Shown: positions 6,340 through 14,192 of the stretch, one piece after another
Layout: every line of letters starts with the position of its first letter
Numbering within the stretch: position 1 is the stretch's first letter
Source of the DNA: a virus
DNA length: 40,782 nt
Reading direction: 5' to 3' (one strand)
IMG/VR virus record: IMGVR_UViG_3300008216_000022
Coordinates: 1 to 40,782 of that record
The notes under the pieces: generated by a model
Told to the model about the DNA's origin: nothing
The model's input: the letters and a program-made list of their open reading frames with translations, nothing else
Database searches by the model: none
Made by a program: the position numbers and the translations under genes

Positions 6340-6568
6340 AGTGGGGGATAAGGTCAGGGTTATACATCCAAAGGACAGTGAGGAGGCGGAGTTACGGGAA
6401 CACCAAGCCCCTTACTGGATAAGAAGGATGGGAAGCATGAAAGATGTATATAGTATAAGTAGAATATCGTATGCTGGTTATATACAGGCGGGTGGTGATT
6501 ATTACTTCCATCCCGACTGGCTGAAGTTAAGCGAAGAAATATTGTGGGAGATACAAGATACTGAATGA
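6329..6568 (+). CDS. Divergent small cassette protein, copy 7
   Basis: A 79-residue member that keeps only the ends of the family: MKFRVGDKVRVIHPKDSEE at the start and WLKLSEEILWEI at the end. The interior (HQAPYWIRRMGSMKDVYSIS, AGGDYYFHPDW) lacks the DSxYYG and N-x-Y-R segments and looks like a different small barrel placed between the same flanks. It is the last of the four tandem copies and is followed by a 55-base gap before the reductase, the largest gap in this stretch. Function unknown. Confidence 0.8.
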   Translation: MKFRVGDKVRVIHPKDSEEAELREHQAPYWIRRMGSMKDVYSISRISYAGYIQAGGDYYFHPDWLKLSEEILWEIQDTE

Positions 6569-6623
6569 ACTAATACATGCATCAAAGGTCAAAAAGGGGA
6601 TTACCACTATAAGAGAGGGACAT

Positions 6624-8573
6624 ATGCTAGACACAGATTATCAAAAATTTATACACAAGACACGTTATGCACGATGGATAGATTCTGAGAAACGAAGGGA
6701 GGAGTGGGAAGATACTGTAGATAGGTATGTTGACTTCATATCCGCCCAGGCAACGTCACACGGGTACCAGTTAAATGAAACCGTGTACCACGAAATACGG
6801 GACAGTATATTAAACCTAGAGGTCATGCCCTCTATGCGGGCACTGATGACTGCCGGTACTGCATTAAGCAGGGATAACATTGCAGGATATAACTGTGCCT
6901 TCATCGATATAGATACACCTCGTGCTTTTGATGAGGTAGTGTATGTATTAATGTGTGGTACAGGAGTAGGCTTCAGTGTAGAGGCCAGAAACATAGATAA
7001 ATTACCAATCATATCGGAGGAGATGTATGAAACAGACACAACAATCAGAGTCGTGGACTCAAAGATTGGATGGGCTAAGGCATACCGTGAATTATTGTCA
7101 CTACTCTATGCAGGCCAGATTCCCAGATGGGACACCAGTAAAATCAGACCGGCAGGAGATAGGCTCCGCACTTTTGGTGGCAGAGCGAGCGGTCCAGAAC
7201 CTCTTGAAGACCTGTTCAGGTTTACAATTGAAGTATTCACAAACGCAAGAGGTCGAAGACTAAGACCCATAGAAGTACATGATATTGTCTGTAAGATTGC
7301 AGACATTGTTGTAGTGGGTGGGGTAAGACGCAGTGCCTTGATAAGTCTCAGTGACCTGAATGACAGTGACATGAGGGCAAGTAAGTTTGGTGCGTGGTGG
7401 GAATCTAACGGTCAGCGTAGACTGGCAAACAACTCTGCCATATATCGTTGCACCCCTTCTATGTCTAACTTCCTATCTGAGTGGAGGATGTTATACGAGT
7501 CAAAGTCTGGTGAGAGAGGTATATTCAACAGAGAGGCTTGCGTCAATAAGATAAAAGAGGTAGGGCGGAGAGATCCTGACTACCACTGGGGTACAAACCC
7601 TTGCTCTGAGATTATCCTCCGGTCTTGTCAGTTATGTAACCTAACCGAGGTTGTCATACGAGCTGATGATACCGCTGAGTCACTTAAGAGGAAAACACGT
7701 GTAGCTACAATCATAGGTACTATACAATCTACCCTGACGGATTTTCGTTATGTAAGGAATATATGGAAGAGAAACTGTGAGGAAGAGAGGCTGCTAGGTG
7801 TTAGTTTAACAGGTATAATGGACCATCCTGTGATGAATGGAACTGCTATAAGCAGCCAGTTCTATGATTTCATAGGTCCAGAGGATGAGCCTACCTACAT
7901 CACCTTAGCGGAAGTCTTACAGGATCTACGGGAGATAGCGGTAGACACAAACAAACTATGGGCTGAGAGGTTTAGTATAAACCAATCAACAGCAATCACC
8001 TGTGTCAAACCCAGCGGTACAGTCTCTAAGCTAGTTAACACCAGTAGTGGTATACATGGGAGGTTTGCCCCTCACTATATACAACGCATCAGGAATGATA
8101 TCAAAGACCCTATTACACAGTTCTTTGTTGATCAAGGTATGCCTTATGAAGTAGATGTAATGAACAAAGATAATCTGGTATTTAGTTTTCCCATCAAGTC
8201 TCCTGATACCTGTAGGTTATCAAGAGATATGTCCGCTATAGAGCAGTTGAATATGTGGTTATACTACCAAGACTATTGGTGTGAACATAAGCCTAGTTGT
8301 ACGATCTACTATAAAGAAGAGGAGTTCCTAGCGGTAGGTGATTGGATATACAAGAACTTCGACAAAATCTCCGGGGTTAGTTTTATACCTTTCGATGATC
8401 ATACGTATCAACAGGCCCCTTGGGAAAAGATAGACGAAGAGGAGTATAATAAGATGGTGTCAGAGATGCCAGCAATTGAGTGGGATAGACTACGTGAGTA
8501 TGAAGAGGATGACAATACCACCAGCTCACAAGAACTGGCATGTACAGGAGGTAGTTGTGAAATCAATGTTTAA
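6624..8573 (+). CDS. nrdJ: Class II (adenosylcobalamin-dependent) ribonucleotide reductase
   Basis: A 649-residue monomeric-type reductase that makes deoxyribonucleotides for phage DNA. The active-site pattern fits the B12-dependent RTPR-like class: Cys91 in GYNCAFI, NPCSEI (325-330) with Cys327 and Glu329, and Cys338 eleven residues after Cys327, the same spacing as Cys408/Cys419 in the Lactobacillus enzyme. The C-terminal redox pair is Cys640-x4-Cys645 (CTGGSC). GGVRRSALI (232-240), LLGVSLTGI (390-398) and KPSGTVS (462-468) are further family signatures. No R2/NrdB gene is present, as expected for class II. ATG 6624 follows GAGAGGGA. The last codons contain the GGAGGT and GTG of the next cassette gene, so the two are translationally coupled. 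It implies a cobalamin-using or cobalamin-supplied host. Confidence 0.92.
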   Translation: MLDTDYQKFIHKTRYARWIDSEKRREEWEDTVDRYVDFISAQATSHGYQLNETVYHEIRDSILNLEVMPSMRALMTAGTALSRDNIAGYNCAFIDIDTPRAFDEVVYVLMCGTGVGFSVEARNIDKLPIISEEMYETDTTIRVVDSKIGWAKAYRELLSLLYAGQIPRWDTSKIRPAGDRLRTFGGRASGPEPLEDLFRFTIEVFTNARGRRLRPIEVHDIVCKIADIVVVGGVRRSALISLSDLNDSDMRASKFGAWWESNGQRRLANNSAIYRCTPSMSNFLSEWRMLYESKSGERGIFNREACVNKIKEVGRRDPDYHWGTNPCSEIILRSCQLCNLTEVVIRADDTAESLKRKTRVATIIGTIQSTLTDFRYVRNIWKRNCEEERLLGVSLTGIMDHPVMNGTAISSQFYDFIGPEDEPTYITLAEVLQDLREIAVDTNKLWAERFSINQSTAITCVKPSGTVSKLVNTSSGIHGRFAPHYIQRIRNDIKDPITQFFVDQGMPYEVDVMNKDNLVFSFPIKSPDTCRLSRDMSAIEQLNMWLYYQDYWCEHKPSCTIYYKEEEFLAVGDWIYKNFDKISGVSFIPFDDHTYQQAPWEKIDEEEYNKMVSEMPAIEWDRLREYEEDDNTTSSQELACTGGSCEINV

Positions 8574-8775
8574 CATAGGAGATGAGGTTAAGATTAGAAA
8601 AGATTCTGTGTACTATAGAGATGGCCCCGGTAATCCTACAGACACTGTAGGTAAGGTCGTAGGTCACTACACCCAGAATATATATATTGCTTACGTAAGG
8701 TGGCCTGATGGCCGGGGTAATAGTTATAGGGAGTGTGATCTAGAGAAACCAGAGAAGACACTATTGGAGATATAG
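8557..8775 (+). CDS. Small SH3/KOW-like cassette protein, copy 8
   Basis: A 72-residue canonical copy (MKSMFNIGDEVKIRKDS, NPTDTVGKVV, YVRWPDGRGNSYRECDLE, KTLLEI). The start is ambiguous: GTG 8557 lies 4 bases after GGAGGT (8547-8552), whereas ATG 8566 would have a 13-base spacing and no other ribosome site, so GTG is preferred. This gives a 17-base overlap with the reductase gene. It is separated by one base from the primase-helicase GTG. The ending matches copy 1 (KILLEI) rather than EEVLYEI. Function unknown. Confidence 0.82.
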   Translation: MKSMFNIGDEVKIRKDSVYYRDGPGNPTDTVGKVVGHYTQNIYIAYVRWPDGRGNSYRECDLEKPEKTLLEI

Positions 8776-8776
8776 A

Positions 8777-10414
8777 GTGAAAGTACCTTGTCCAGCATGT
8801 AGAGAGAAAGGGCGTGATCAGTCAGGAGACAACCTAGAGGTATATCCTGATGGTCATGCCCATTGTTTTAGTTGTGGACACCATGTCCCTAAATATACCG
8901 AGGAGATACAACATGAACCAACAGGATATTCAAAGATGAATATAGAAGAGGCAAGTACCTTACCCATCAGGTCACTCTCTCATAAGCCCATATCACGAGC
9001 TGTCTGCGAGAAGTTCGGGGTAAGGGTAGAGATAGGCGAGGAAGGGGGTATTGATAAAGTATACTACCCTTATTTTAATCCTAAAGGGGAGCTTGTAGCT
9101 TACAAAGTTAAGTGCCCAAACAAACCAAAGAAGGAGAGATATTACTGGATAGGTTCACCGGCTGAGGCAACCTTGTTCGGTATGAATGCAGTACGTAGAA
9201 AGGGGAATCTACTTGTCGTTGCAGAAGGGGAGGATGACTGTCTTGCCATATCGGAGATGTTGGCTGGTATGGGTAAGAACTACAACATTGTCTCTATCGC
9301 AAACGGGGCAAGTACCTCCGGTAAACTAGACCCCTCTGTGAAAAAAGGCATAGACTTCTTCAGTAACTACAAAAGTATCGTGTTGAATCTAGACATGGAT
9401 GAGCCGGGCAAGGCAACCACAGAGTCTATGGCTTACTGGCTAGCCCCCTTCTCTAGTGTTAGAGTCATGTCTATCCCTAGGAAAGATGCCGGTGAGTTGT
9501 TAATGAATGGTGAGTCAGGTGTATGGTTTGATTGCCTCTCCGATGCAACAGAATATAAGCCAGATGATATAGTTTCTTTTGGAGATATAAGCCTTGAGGA
9601 GCTTATGAAACCATTAAAGGAGGGGTACTCACTACCCTTCCCTATCTTACAAAAGAAGCTAAGCGGCTTAAGAAAAGGTGAGGTTAGTCTCATAACCGCA
9701 GGGTCTGGGGTAGGTAAGACTACCTGGCTAAGGGAGGTAGCCTACCACCTAGCCTCTGAACATGGTTTACGTGTAGCCCATATATTCTTAGAGGAGCAAG
9801 TGAAGAAGACTGTAGCCAGTTATATCGCTATCGACAACAGTGTACCTATTCCTAAGTTAAGAATAGATCCTACCATTATATCTGAAAAACAATGGAGGGA
9901 TAGCTACGATAAGTTCACCAAGGAAGACAGATTATTCTTTGTTGATCACTTTGGTAGTCTAGCATCTGCTCAGCTCGTTGATAAGATGAGGTACCTCGTA
10001 CACTCCTGTGATTCAGATTTCATCATCTTAGATCACATCTCGATGGTAATATCAGGACAGGAATCTAACAACGAAAGGAAAGATATAGATCTGTTAATGA
10101 CCAATCTAGCTGCGTTTGTTAATGAGACGGGTGTGGGTATAGCTGCCGTAGTCCACCTTAAGCGACCATCTAGTGGTTCTTTTACAGAAGGCAAGGAGGT
10201 CAGTCTGAGTGATCTGAGGGGGTCAGGTGCCTTAGAACAATTAAGCTGGAATGTCATAGGACTGGAACGTAATCAACAAGATCCTGAGAATAAGAACGAG
10301 TCTCAGCTAAGGTTATTGAAGAACAGGGAGTGGGGTTCACTAGGAATATGTGATACTTTAATATTTAACCCGGACACTGGCCGTATGTCAGCTCATAACA
10401 GTGAGGAGTTTTGA
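8777..10414 (+). CDS. T7 gp4-like DNA primase-helicase
   Basis: A 545-residue bifunctional replication protein. The N-terminal zinc-binding primase domain has CPAC (5-8) and CFSC (30-33). The TOPRIM core includes VVAEGEDDCLA (147-157) with Glu150 and LDMDEPG (205-211). A linker leads to a RecA-like DnaB-family helicase with Walker A GSGVGKTT (309-316, Lys314), the Walker B strand DFIILDH (414-420) and VVHLKRPSSG (458-467), followed by GSGALEQLSWNVIGLERNQ. It is expected to form a ring hexamer that unwinds the fork and primes lagging-strand synthesis. It starts at GTG 8777 directly after a cassette gene and is followed, one base past its stop, by another. The length is close to that of T7 gp4 (566). 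Confidence 0.95.
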   Translation: MKVPCPACREKGRDQSGDNLEVYPDGHAHCFSCGHHVPKYTEEIQHEPTGYSKMNIEEASTLPIRSLSHKPISRAVCEKFGVRVEIGEEGGIDKVYYPYFNPKGELVAYKVKCPNKPKKERYYWIGSPAEATLFGMNAVRRKGNLLVVAEGEDDCLAISEMLAGMGKNYNIVSIANGASTSGKLDPSVKKGIDFFSNYKSIVLNLDMDEPGKATTESMAYWLAPFSSVRVMSIPRKDAGELLMNGESGVWFDCLSDATEYKPDDIVSFGDISLEELMKPLKEGYSLPFPILQKKLSGLRKGEVSLITAGSGVGKTTWLREVAYHLASEHGLRVAHIFLEEQVKKTVASYIAIDNSVPIPKLRIDPTIISEKQWRDSYDKFTKEDRLFFVDHFGSLASAQLVDKMRYLVHSCDSDFIILDHISMVISGQESNNERKDIDLLMTNLAAFVNETGVGIAAVVHLKRPSSGSFTEGKEVSLSDLRGSGALEQLSWNVIGLERNQQDPENKNESQLRLLKNREWGSLGICDTLIFNPDTGRMSAHNSEEF

Positions 10415-10415
10415 T

Positions 10416-10634
10416 ATGTTTAGAATAGGAGATAAGGTTAGGATCAGAAAAGATTCTGATTACTATGGGAATGGTCGTAGTAACCCTAAAGGTACTGTAG
10501 GTGTGATCCATCTGGACCAAAGGGATCGCGAGTACTCTTACAGCGTAGACTGGCTCAATGGTTATCTAAACAGTTATAGGGAGTATGATCTAGAGCTTGC
10601 TGAGGAGATATTGTATGAAACAGGCTGTCTTTGA
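10416..10634 (+). CDS. Small SH3/KOW-like cassette protein, copy 9
   Basis: A 72-residue canonical member starting MFRIGDKVRIRKDSDYYG at ATG 10416, preceded by GAGGAG (10403-10408) inside the end of the primase gene. The core is GRSNPKGTVGVIHLD and YSVDWLNGYLNSYREYDLEL. It ends AEEILYETGCL: the family tail runs on into sequence that is also the first codons of DNA polymerase, so the stop lies 20 bases into that gene. It is the last copy in the window. Function unknown, but it is wedged between the primase-helicase and polymerase genes. Confidence 0.87.
   Translation: MFRIGDKVRIRKDSDYYGNGRSNPKGTVGVIHLDQRDREYSYSVDWLNGYLNSYREYDLELAEEILYETGCL
10602..10634 (+). promoter_or_regulatory. Cassette end providing ribosome site and start for DNA polymerase
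   Basis: GAGGAGATA (10602-10610) and ATG 10615 lie within the last codons of the cassette gene. This is the same layout as cassette-to-cassette junctions, but the downstream gene is DNA polymerase. The upstream stop TGA is at 10632-10634, giving a 20-base overlap. Confidence 0.7.
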
Positions 10635-12615
10635 TATAGAAGGAGATGGTTTACTAGATACCATAACTAAGACATGGTGTATTGTTATATATGATGTAGG
10701 TGAAAATAAGGTCCTTAAGTTTCGCCCAGACAATATAGCGGAAGGGGTGGAGATCCTTAGTAAGTATGATTGTCTTATTGGTCACAACATAGTTCACTAT
10801 GATATCCCAGCTATACATAAGCTTACCGGTGTTAGACTGGAGCCTAGCCTTATATACGACACTTTAATACTCAGTAAGTTACTTAACCCAGACAGGGAAG
10901 GAGGCCACTCGTTAGAGTCCTGGGGTAATAGACTGGGGGATCATAAGATAAGCTTCAATGATTTCTCACAATTCTCGGAAGATATGTTAACCTACTGTGT
11001 TCAGGATGTTAAACTTAACTTCAGGGTGTATAATGAGATACTTAAAGAGGCCGGTGATTGGGACTGGTCAGATTCATATCGTAGAGAGTTACGTGTAGCA
11101 CAGATAGTACATACCCAGGAAATGCACGGTGTACTGTTTGATAAAGAACTAGCTGAGAGATGTCTTGAAGAACTTATATCTTATATGCAGGACATAGAGT
11201 CAAAGGTAGAACCCCTACTACCGAATAAGAGGATACCTAACAGTAGACTTAAATACCCACCGAAGAGGAGGTTCAAGAAGGATGGTTCTCCCTCTGCACT
11301 GGCAGAGAGGTTCTTCGGGGATAGACTTAAGAAGGTTATAGATTTTGGGGAGGGAGGCTGGGACAGGTGGTTCGTAACCCACCCTAACGGTCAGGAAGTA
11401 CCTCTAGAGGAGGCCAACGCCCCTCTAGCTACATATGAACCTATGTCCCTATCCAATCAATCAGATCTCAAGGAGTGGTTACAGTCATTAGGATGGGAAC
11501 CCACGGTGTGGAATGTAAGAGTGGACAAGGCAACAGGGCAGAGGAAAAGGACAAGCCCTAAGTTCACTGATCAACAAAAGAACATCTGCCCTAACCTTCT
11601 TAAGCTAGGGGGCAAGGTAGATTTTATCAGGGATGTTGTACTATGGTTGTCATATCGTAGTCGGAAGAACGTCATAAAGTCGGACAATGGTACAGGGTGG
11701 TTACACAACCCTAGGTTAGAGGTAGACGGTAGATTGTCTGCTTCAGCAGATACTATAGGGACTAACACTGGACGTTTTGCTCATAGAGTAGTGGCAAATA
11801 TACCTAGGGTCAGTAGTATATACGGACATGAGATGAGGAGTTTATTCACCGTATCTGAAGGTAAGTACCTGGTTGGATGGGATGCCAGTGGACTAGAGGC
11901 AAGGATAGAGGGACACTATACATCACGTTATGATGAAGGAGAGTACGCCAGGGAGCTATTAGAAGGAGATGTTCACCAGAACAATGCTGATGCGTTTGGA
12001 TGCGACAGGGACACTGCAAAGCCCGTTAAGTATGCACTCTCATACGGAGCTAGAGGACCGAAGGTAGCAGCTACGCTAGGTGTATCAAAAGAGGAGGGAG
12101 AGAGACTGTTCAATGCTTTTTGGGATAAGAACTGGTCACTACGAGAATTGAGAGATAATCTACACAGATACTGGGTGGCAAAGGACAAGAAGTTTATCTT
12201 AGGATTAGATGGTAGGAAAGTAATGACCCGATCAGCCCATAGCCTGATAAATACTCTATTCCAGTCAGGAGGTATTATATGTATGAAGGAGGCTATGATC
12301 TTATGGTATGACTGGGTTAAGGATGAAGGTTTGGATGCCCATCAAGTAATTCATTATCATGATGAGGCTCAGGCAGAAGTTGATGGGAACTTAATTGAAT
12401 TTAAGGTGTATAATACTATAGAGGAGGCAAAAGCATTCACAGATGACCGTATATGGTCAGGGATCATAGAGGAAGGAGACAAGATATATCGAGGTTATTC
12501 CCGAGCAGGAGAGTTAGGTGTATTGAGTATCAGGGAGGCAGGGAAACGTCTAGGGCTTAGTGTCCCCTTAGATGCAGAGTATTGTATAGGTAGAACATGG
12601 GCACAAACACATTAA
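10615..12615 (+). CDS. T7-like family A DNA polymerase
   Basis: A 666-residue replicative polymerase with proofreading. The 3'-5' exonuclease site is VFDIEGDG (5-12; Asp7, Glu9), GHNIVHYDIP (56-65; Asp63) and YCVQDV (127-132; Asp131). The palm has motif A GWDASGLEAR (421-430; Asp423), motif B RDTAKPVKYALSYG (465-478; Arg465, Lys469, Tyr473) and motif C YHDEAQAEV (581-589; Asp583). Tyr473 occupies the position of T7 Tyr526. A GTGWL...GRLSASADTIGTNTGRF segment (359-388) corresponds to the template/primer-binding T-x-x-T-G-R. The start at 10615 (MKQAVFDIEG) is preferred to 10597 because it matches the T7 start and has GAGGAG upstream. It would likely use a host thioredoxin-like factor or work alone; the sequence does not tell. 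Confidence 0.95.
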   Translation: MKQAVFDIEGDGLLDTITKTWCIVIYDVGENKVLKFRPDNIAEGVEILSKYDCLIGHNIVHYDIPAIHKLTGVRLEPSLIYDTLILSKLLNPDREGGHSLESWGNRLGDHKISFNDFSQFSEDMLTYCVQDVKLNFRVYNEILKEAGDWDWSDSYRRELRVAQIVHTQEMHGVLFDKELAERCLEELISYMQDIESKVEPLLPNKRIPNSRLKYPPKRRFKKDGSPSALAERFFGDRLKKVIDFGEGGWDRWFVTHPNGQEVPLEEANAPLATYEPMSLSNQSDLKEWLQSLGWEPTVWNVRVDKATGQRKRTSPKFTDQQKNICPNLLKLGGKVDFIRDVVLWLSYRSRKNVIKSDNGTGWLHNPRLEVDGRLSASADTIGTNTGRFAHRVVANIPRVSSIYGHEMRSLFTVSEGKYLVGWDASGLEARIEGHYTSRYDEGEYARELLEGDVHQNNADAFGCDRDTAKPVKYALSYGARGPKVAATLGVSKEEGERLFNAFWDKNWSLRELRDNLHRYWVAKDKKFILGLDGRKVMTRSAHSLINTLFQSGGIICMKEAMILWYDWVKDEGLDAHQVIHYHDEAQAEVDGNLIEFKVYNTIEEAKAFTDDRIWSGIIEEGDKIYRGYSRAGELGVLSIREAGKRLGLSVPLDAEYCIGRTWAQTH

Positions 12616-12630
12616 CAACGAGGTAATATT

Positions 12631-13107
12631 ATGACAGCTATTGTAAATCAAGAAGTCGAAACAGCTAGCCGAACAGGTAAGGGAGTGAAGATTAACGGTG
12701 AGTGGTATAACTCAAAGTTCCCGGTATTTTTAGATGTATCAAAAGGTACTGTAGTCTCTTTTGAATATACAGAGGGTGCTAGCGGAGGTAAGTTTGTAAA
12801 GGGAGAGGTGTCAGTAGACCAATCATCTGCACCCCCTAAGAAGAAAGGTAAGTCATCTAGTAGCTCTGACTACGGTGTAGGTGCAGCAGCAGGGATGGCC
12901 ATTAATAATGCCGTTACCCTGTGTCTAGCTGAGAAGGGCACCTATGAAGAGGCATACGTCAAACGTAAGGCAGTGGAGATCTATCAACTAGCAGAGGAGT
13001 TCAAATCTCGTGCCATGGCTGGTGAGTTTGATATTAAACGTGAAGAGGAGGTAGTGGAAGAAGCACCTACATCAGATCCTGTTACGGAGTCACCTGCCCC
13101 TTTCTAA
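12631..13107 (+). CDS. Probable single-stranded DNA-binding protein
   Basis: A 158-residue protein in the position expected for an SSB, just after DNA polymerase. The N-terminal 65 residues look like a small OB-type barrel (VKINGEWYNSKFPVFLDVSKGTVV... GGKFVKGEV). A Lys/Ser-rich linker (PPKKKGKSSSSS) follows, then a helical segment (AGMAINNAVTLCLAEKG), and an acidic C-terminal tail finishing in TESPAPF. An acidic tail ending in Pro-Phe is typical of bacterial and phage SSBs and recruits partner proteins. Identity is inferred from architecture and neighbourhood rather than from a diagnostic motif. It has a clear GAGG ribosome site 15 bases after the polymerase stop. Confidence 0.65.
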   Translation: MTAIVNQEVETASRTGKGVKINGEWYNSKFPVFLDVSKGTVVSFEYTEGASGGKFVKGEVSVDQSSAPPKKKGKSSSSSDYGVGAAAGMAINNAVTLCLAEKGTYEEAYVKRKAVEIYQLAEEFKSRAMAGEFDIKREEEVVEEAPTSDPVTESPAPF

Positions 13108-13117
13108 GGTAAATGCA

Positions 13118-13324
13118 ATGAGTAAGAAACATGTTTATATAGAGTATGTGGACTCATCAGCAGAAGTATTTTCTGAAGTAACTATCTCGTGGGGACAACA
13201 GGACCAAGCTCTTGTTGTCACTCATGAGGATGAACACAACGGATATAGCTGGATACCTTACGGGTTTGTTAAAAGGGTGTGGGTTCAAGACAATCCTATA
13301 TGGTTTGAGGAAGAAGAGGAGTAA
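13118..13324 (+). CDS. Small acidic hypothetical protein
   Basis: A 68-residue protein with strand-rich sequence (HVYIEYVDSSAEVF, YSWIPYGFVKRVWV) and a C-terminal run of five glutamates. No known motif. It lies between the putative SSB and thymidylate synthase genes with gaps of 10 and 3 bases, so it is co-transcribed with DNA metabolism genes. Function unknown. Confidence 0.75.
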   Translation: MSKKHVYIEYVDSSAEVFSEVTISWGQQDQALVVTHEDEHNGYSWIPYGFVKRVWVQDNPIWFEEEEE

Positions 13325-13327
13325 ATA

Positions 13328-14014
13328 ATGAGTGATGTGATATCCGTGTTAGATCACGGCCATGTCAGGTTAGTAGAACATATGGGTAGTGATTTATCTA
13401 TTGCGCGTAATGCGAGGATATCATATGATGCTGAGTGGAGAGCGGGAGAAGATAAAGGAAGTGATACTAGACTCATACGGTACTTATATCGTAATGGCCA
13501 TACCAGCCCCTTTGAGTCAGTAGTATTTACTTTCGATGTCAAGGCACCGCTCTTCGTAGTACGTCAGTGGCAGAGACACCGAACACAATCTTATAACGAG
13601 ATCAGTGCTAGGTATAGAGAACTACCCGATGAAATGTATATTCCCGATAAGGAGGTGATCACAAAACAATCCGAAGATAACAAACAGATGAGGTCAGAAG
13701 AGTTAGTAGACAATCCAGAAGTAATTAGGGAACTCATTGAGTCTACAAACAAGGAGTCTTTTGCAGCCTATAAGGAGCTAATCAGGCAGAATTGCCCTAG
13801 AGAGTTAGCCAGATCTGTGTTACCTGTAGGTATTTATAGTCATATGTTCACCACCGTTAACCTGAATAACCTGTTTAAGTTTATTGCAGAACGGACACAT
13901 GAACATGCTCAGTACGAGATTCGGGTATACGCTCATGCGTTACTCGAACTCATTGAACCTATCGTTCCTGTAGCGGTAGCAGCATTTAAGGAGAAGATGA
14001 ATGAAAACTGTTAA
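13328..14014 (+). CDS. thyX: Flavin-dependent thymidylate synthase ThyX
   Basis: A 228-residue ThyX, which methylates dUMP to dTMP using methylene-tetrahydrofolate and FADH2. The family signature RHRTQSYNEISARY (83-96) is intact: the RHR-x2-S core and the S-A-R-Y that follow bind FAD and dUMP. Upstream, TRLIRYLYRNGHTSPFE (47-63) carries the His-x3-PFE motif, and a C-terminal PRELARSVLP segment is also typical. Length is normal. It belongs to the nucleotide-supply group with the reductase, kinase and pyrophosphohydrolase. The last bases overlap the start of a small membrane protein gene. Confidence 0.95.
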   Translation: MSDVISVLDHGHVRLVEHMGSDLSIARNARISYDAEWRAGEDKGSDTRLIRYLYRNGHTSPFESVVFTFDVKAPLFVVRQWQRHRTQSYNEISARYRELPDEMYIPDKEVITKQSEDNKQMRSEELVDNPEVIRELIESTNKESFAAYKELIRQNCPRELARSVLPVGIYSHMFTTVNLNNLFKFIAERTHEHAQYEIRVYAHALLELIEPIVPVAVAAFKEKMNENC

Positions 14015-14192
14015 ATTGATAGGCTCTATTTTGATTTTACTGGGATACACTGCGCTACTCATCATAGATTGGAAGATAGGGCTGGCAGTTATGTCATTAA
14101 CTGTAGGTGTGAATATGGTTAATACTGTTAATCTTACTGAGTCATTAGCAAAGCTTATGGATGAAATAGCTAAAGAATTGGAGAGTGTGTAG
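14001..14192 (+). CDS. Small two-helix membrane protein
   Basis: A 63-residue protein with two predicted hydrophobic segments (LIGSILILLGYTALLII and IGLAVMSLTVGVNMV) separated by a short DWK turn, followed by an amphipathic charged tail (LAKLMDEIAKELESV). AGGAG lies 7 bases before ATG 14001, inside the thyX end. The two-helix hairpin is compatible with a small holin or membrane anchor, but no family is recognised and its place among nucleotide metabolism genes does not favour either. Confidence 0.7.
   Translation: MKTVKLIGSILILLGYTALLIIDWKIGLAVMSLTVGVNMVNTVNLTESLAKLMDEIAKELESV

Noticed and set aside
1-6568. The repeated cassette region as a CRISPR-like or non-coding repeat array
   Set aside because: Each repeat is an open frame with its own ribosome site, the units diverge in protein sequence, and there are no short identical repeats with spacers.
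6569-6623. Possible promoter before the ribonucleotide reductase (TATAAG at 6608-6613)
   Set aside because: No matching -35 element at the proper distance, and transcription from it would begin too close to the start codon to keep the ribosome site.
6665-7039. A 124-codon minus-strand open frame inside the ribonucleotide reductase gene
   Set aside because: It lies wholly antisense to a strongly supported enzyme, has no ribosome site, and its residues show no domain pattern.
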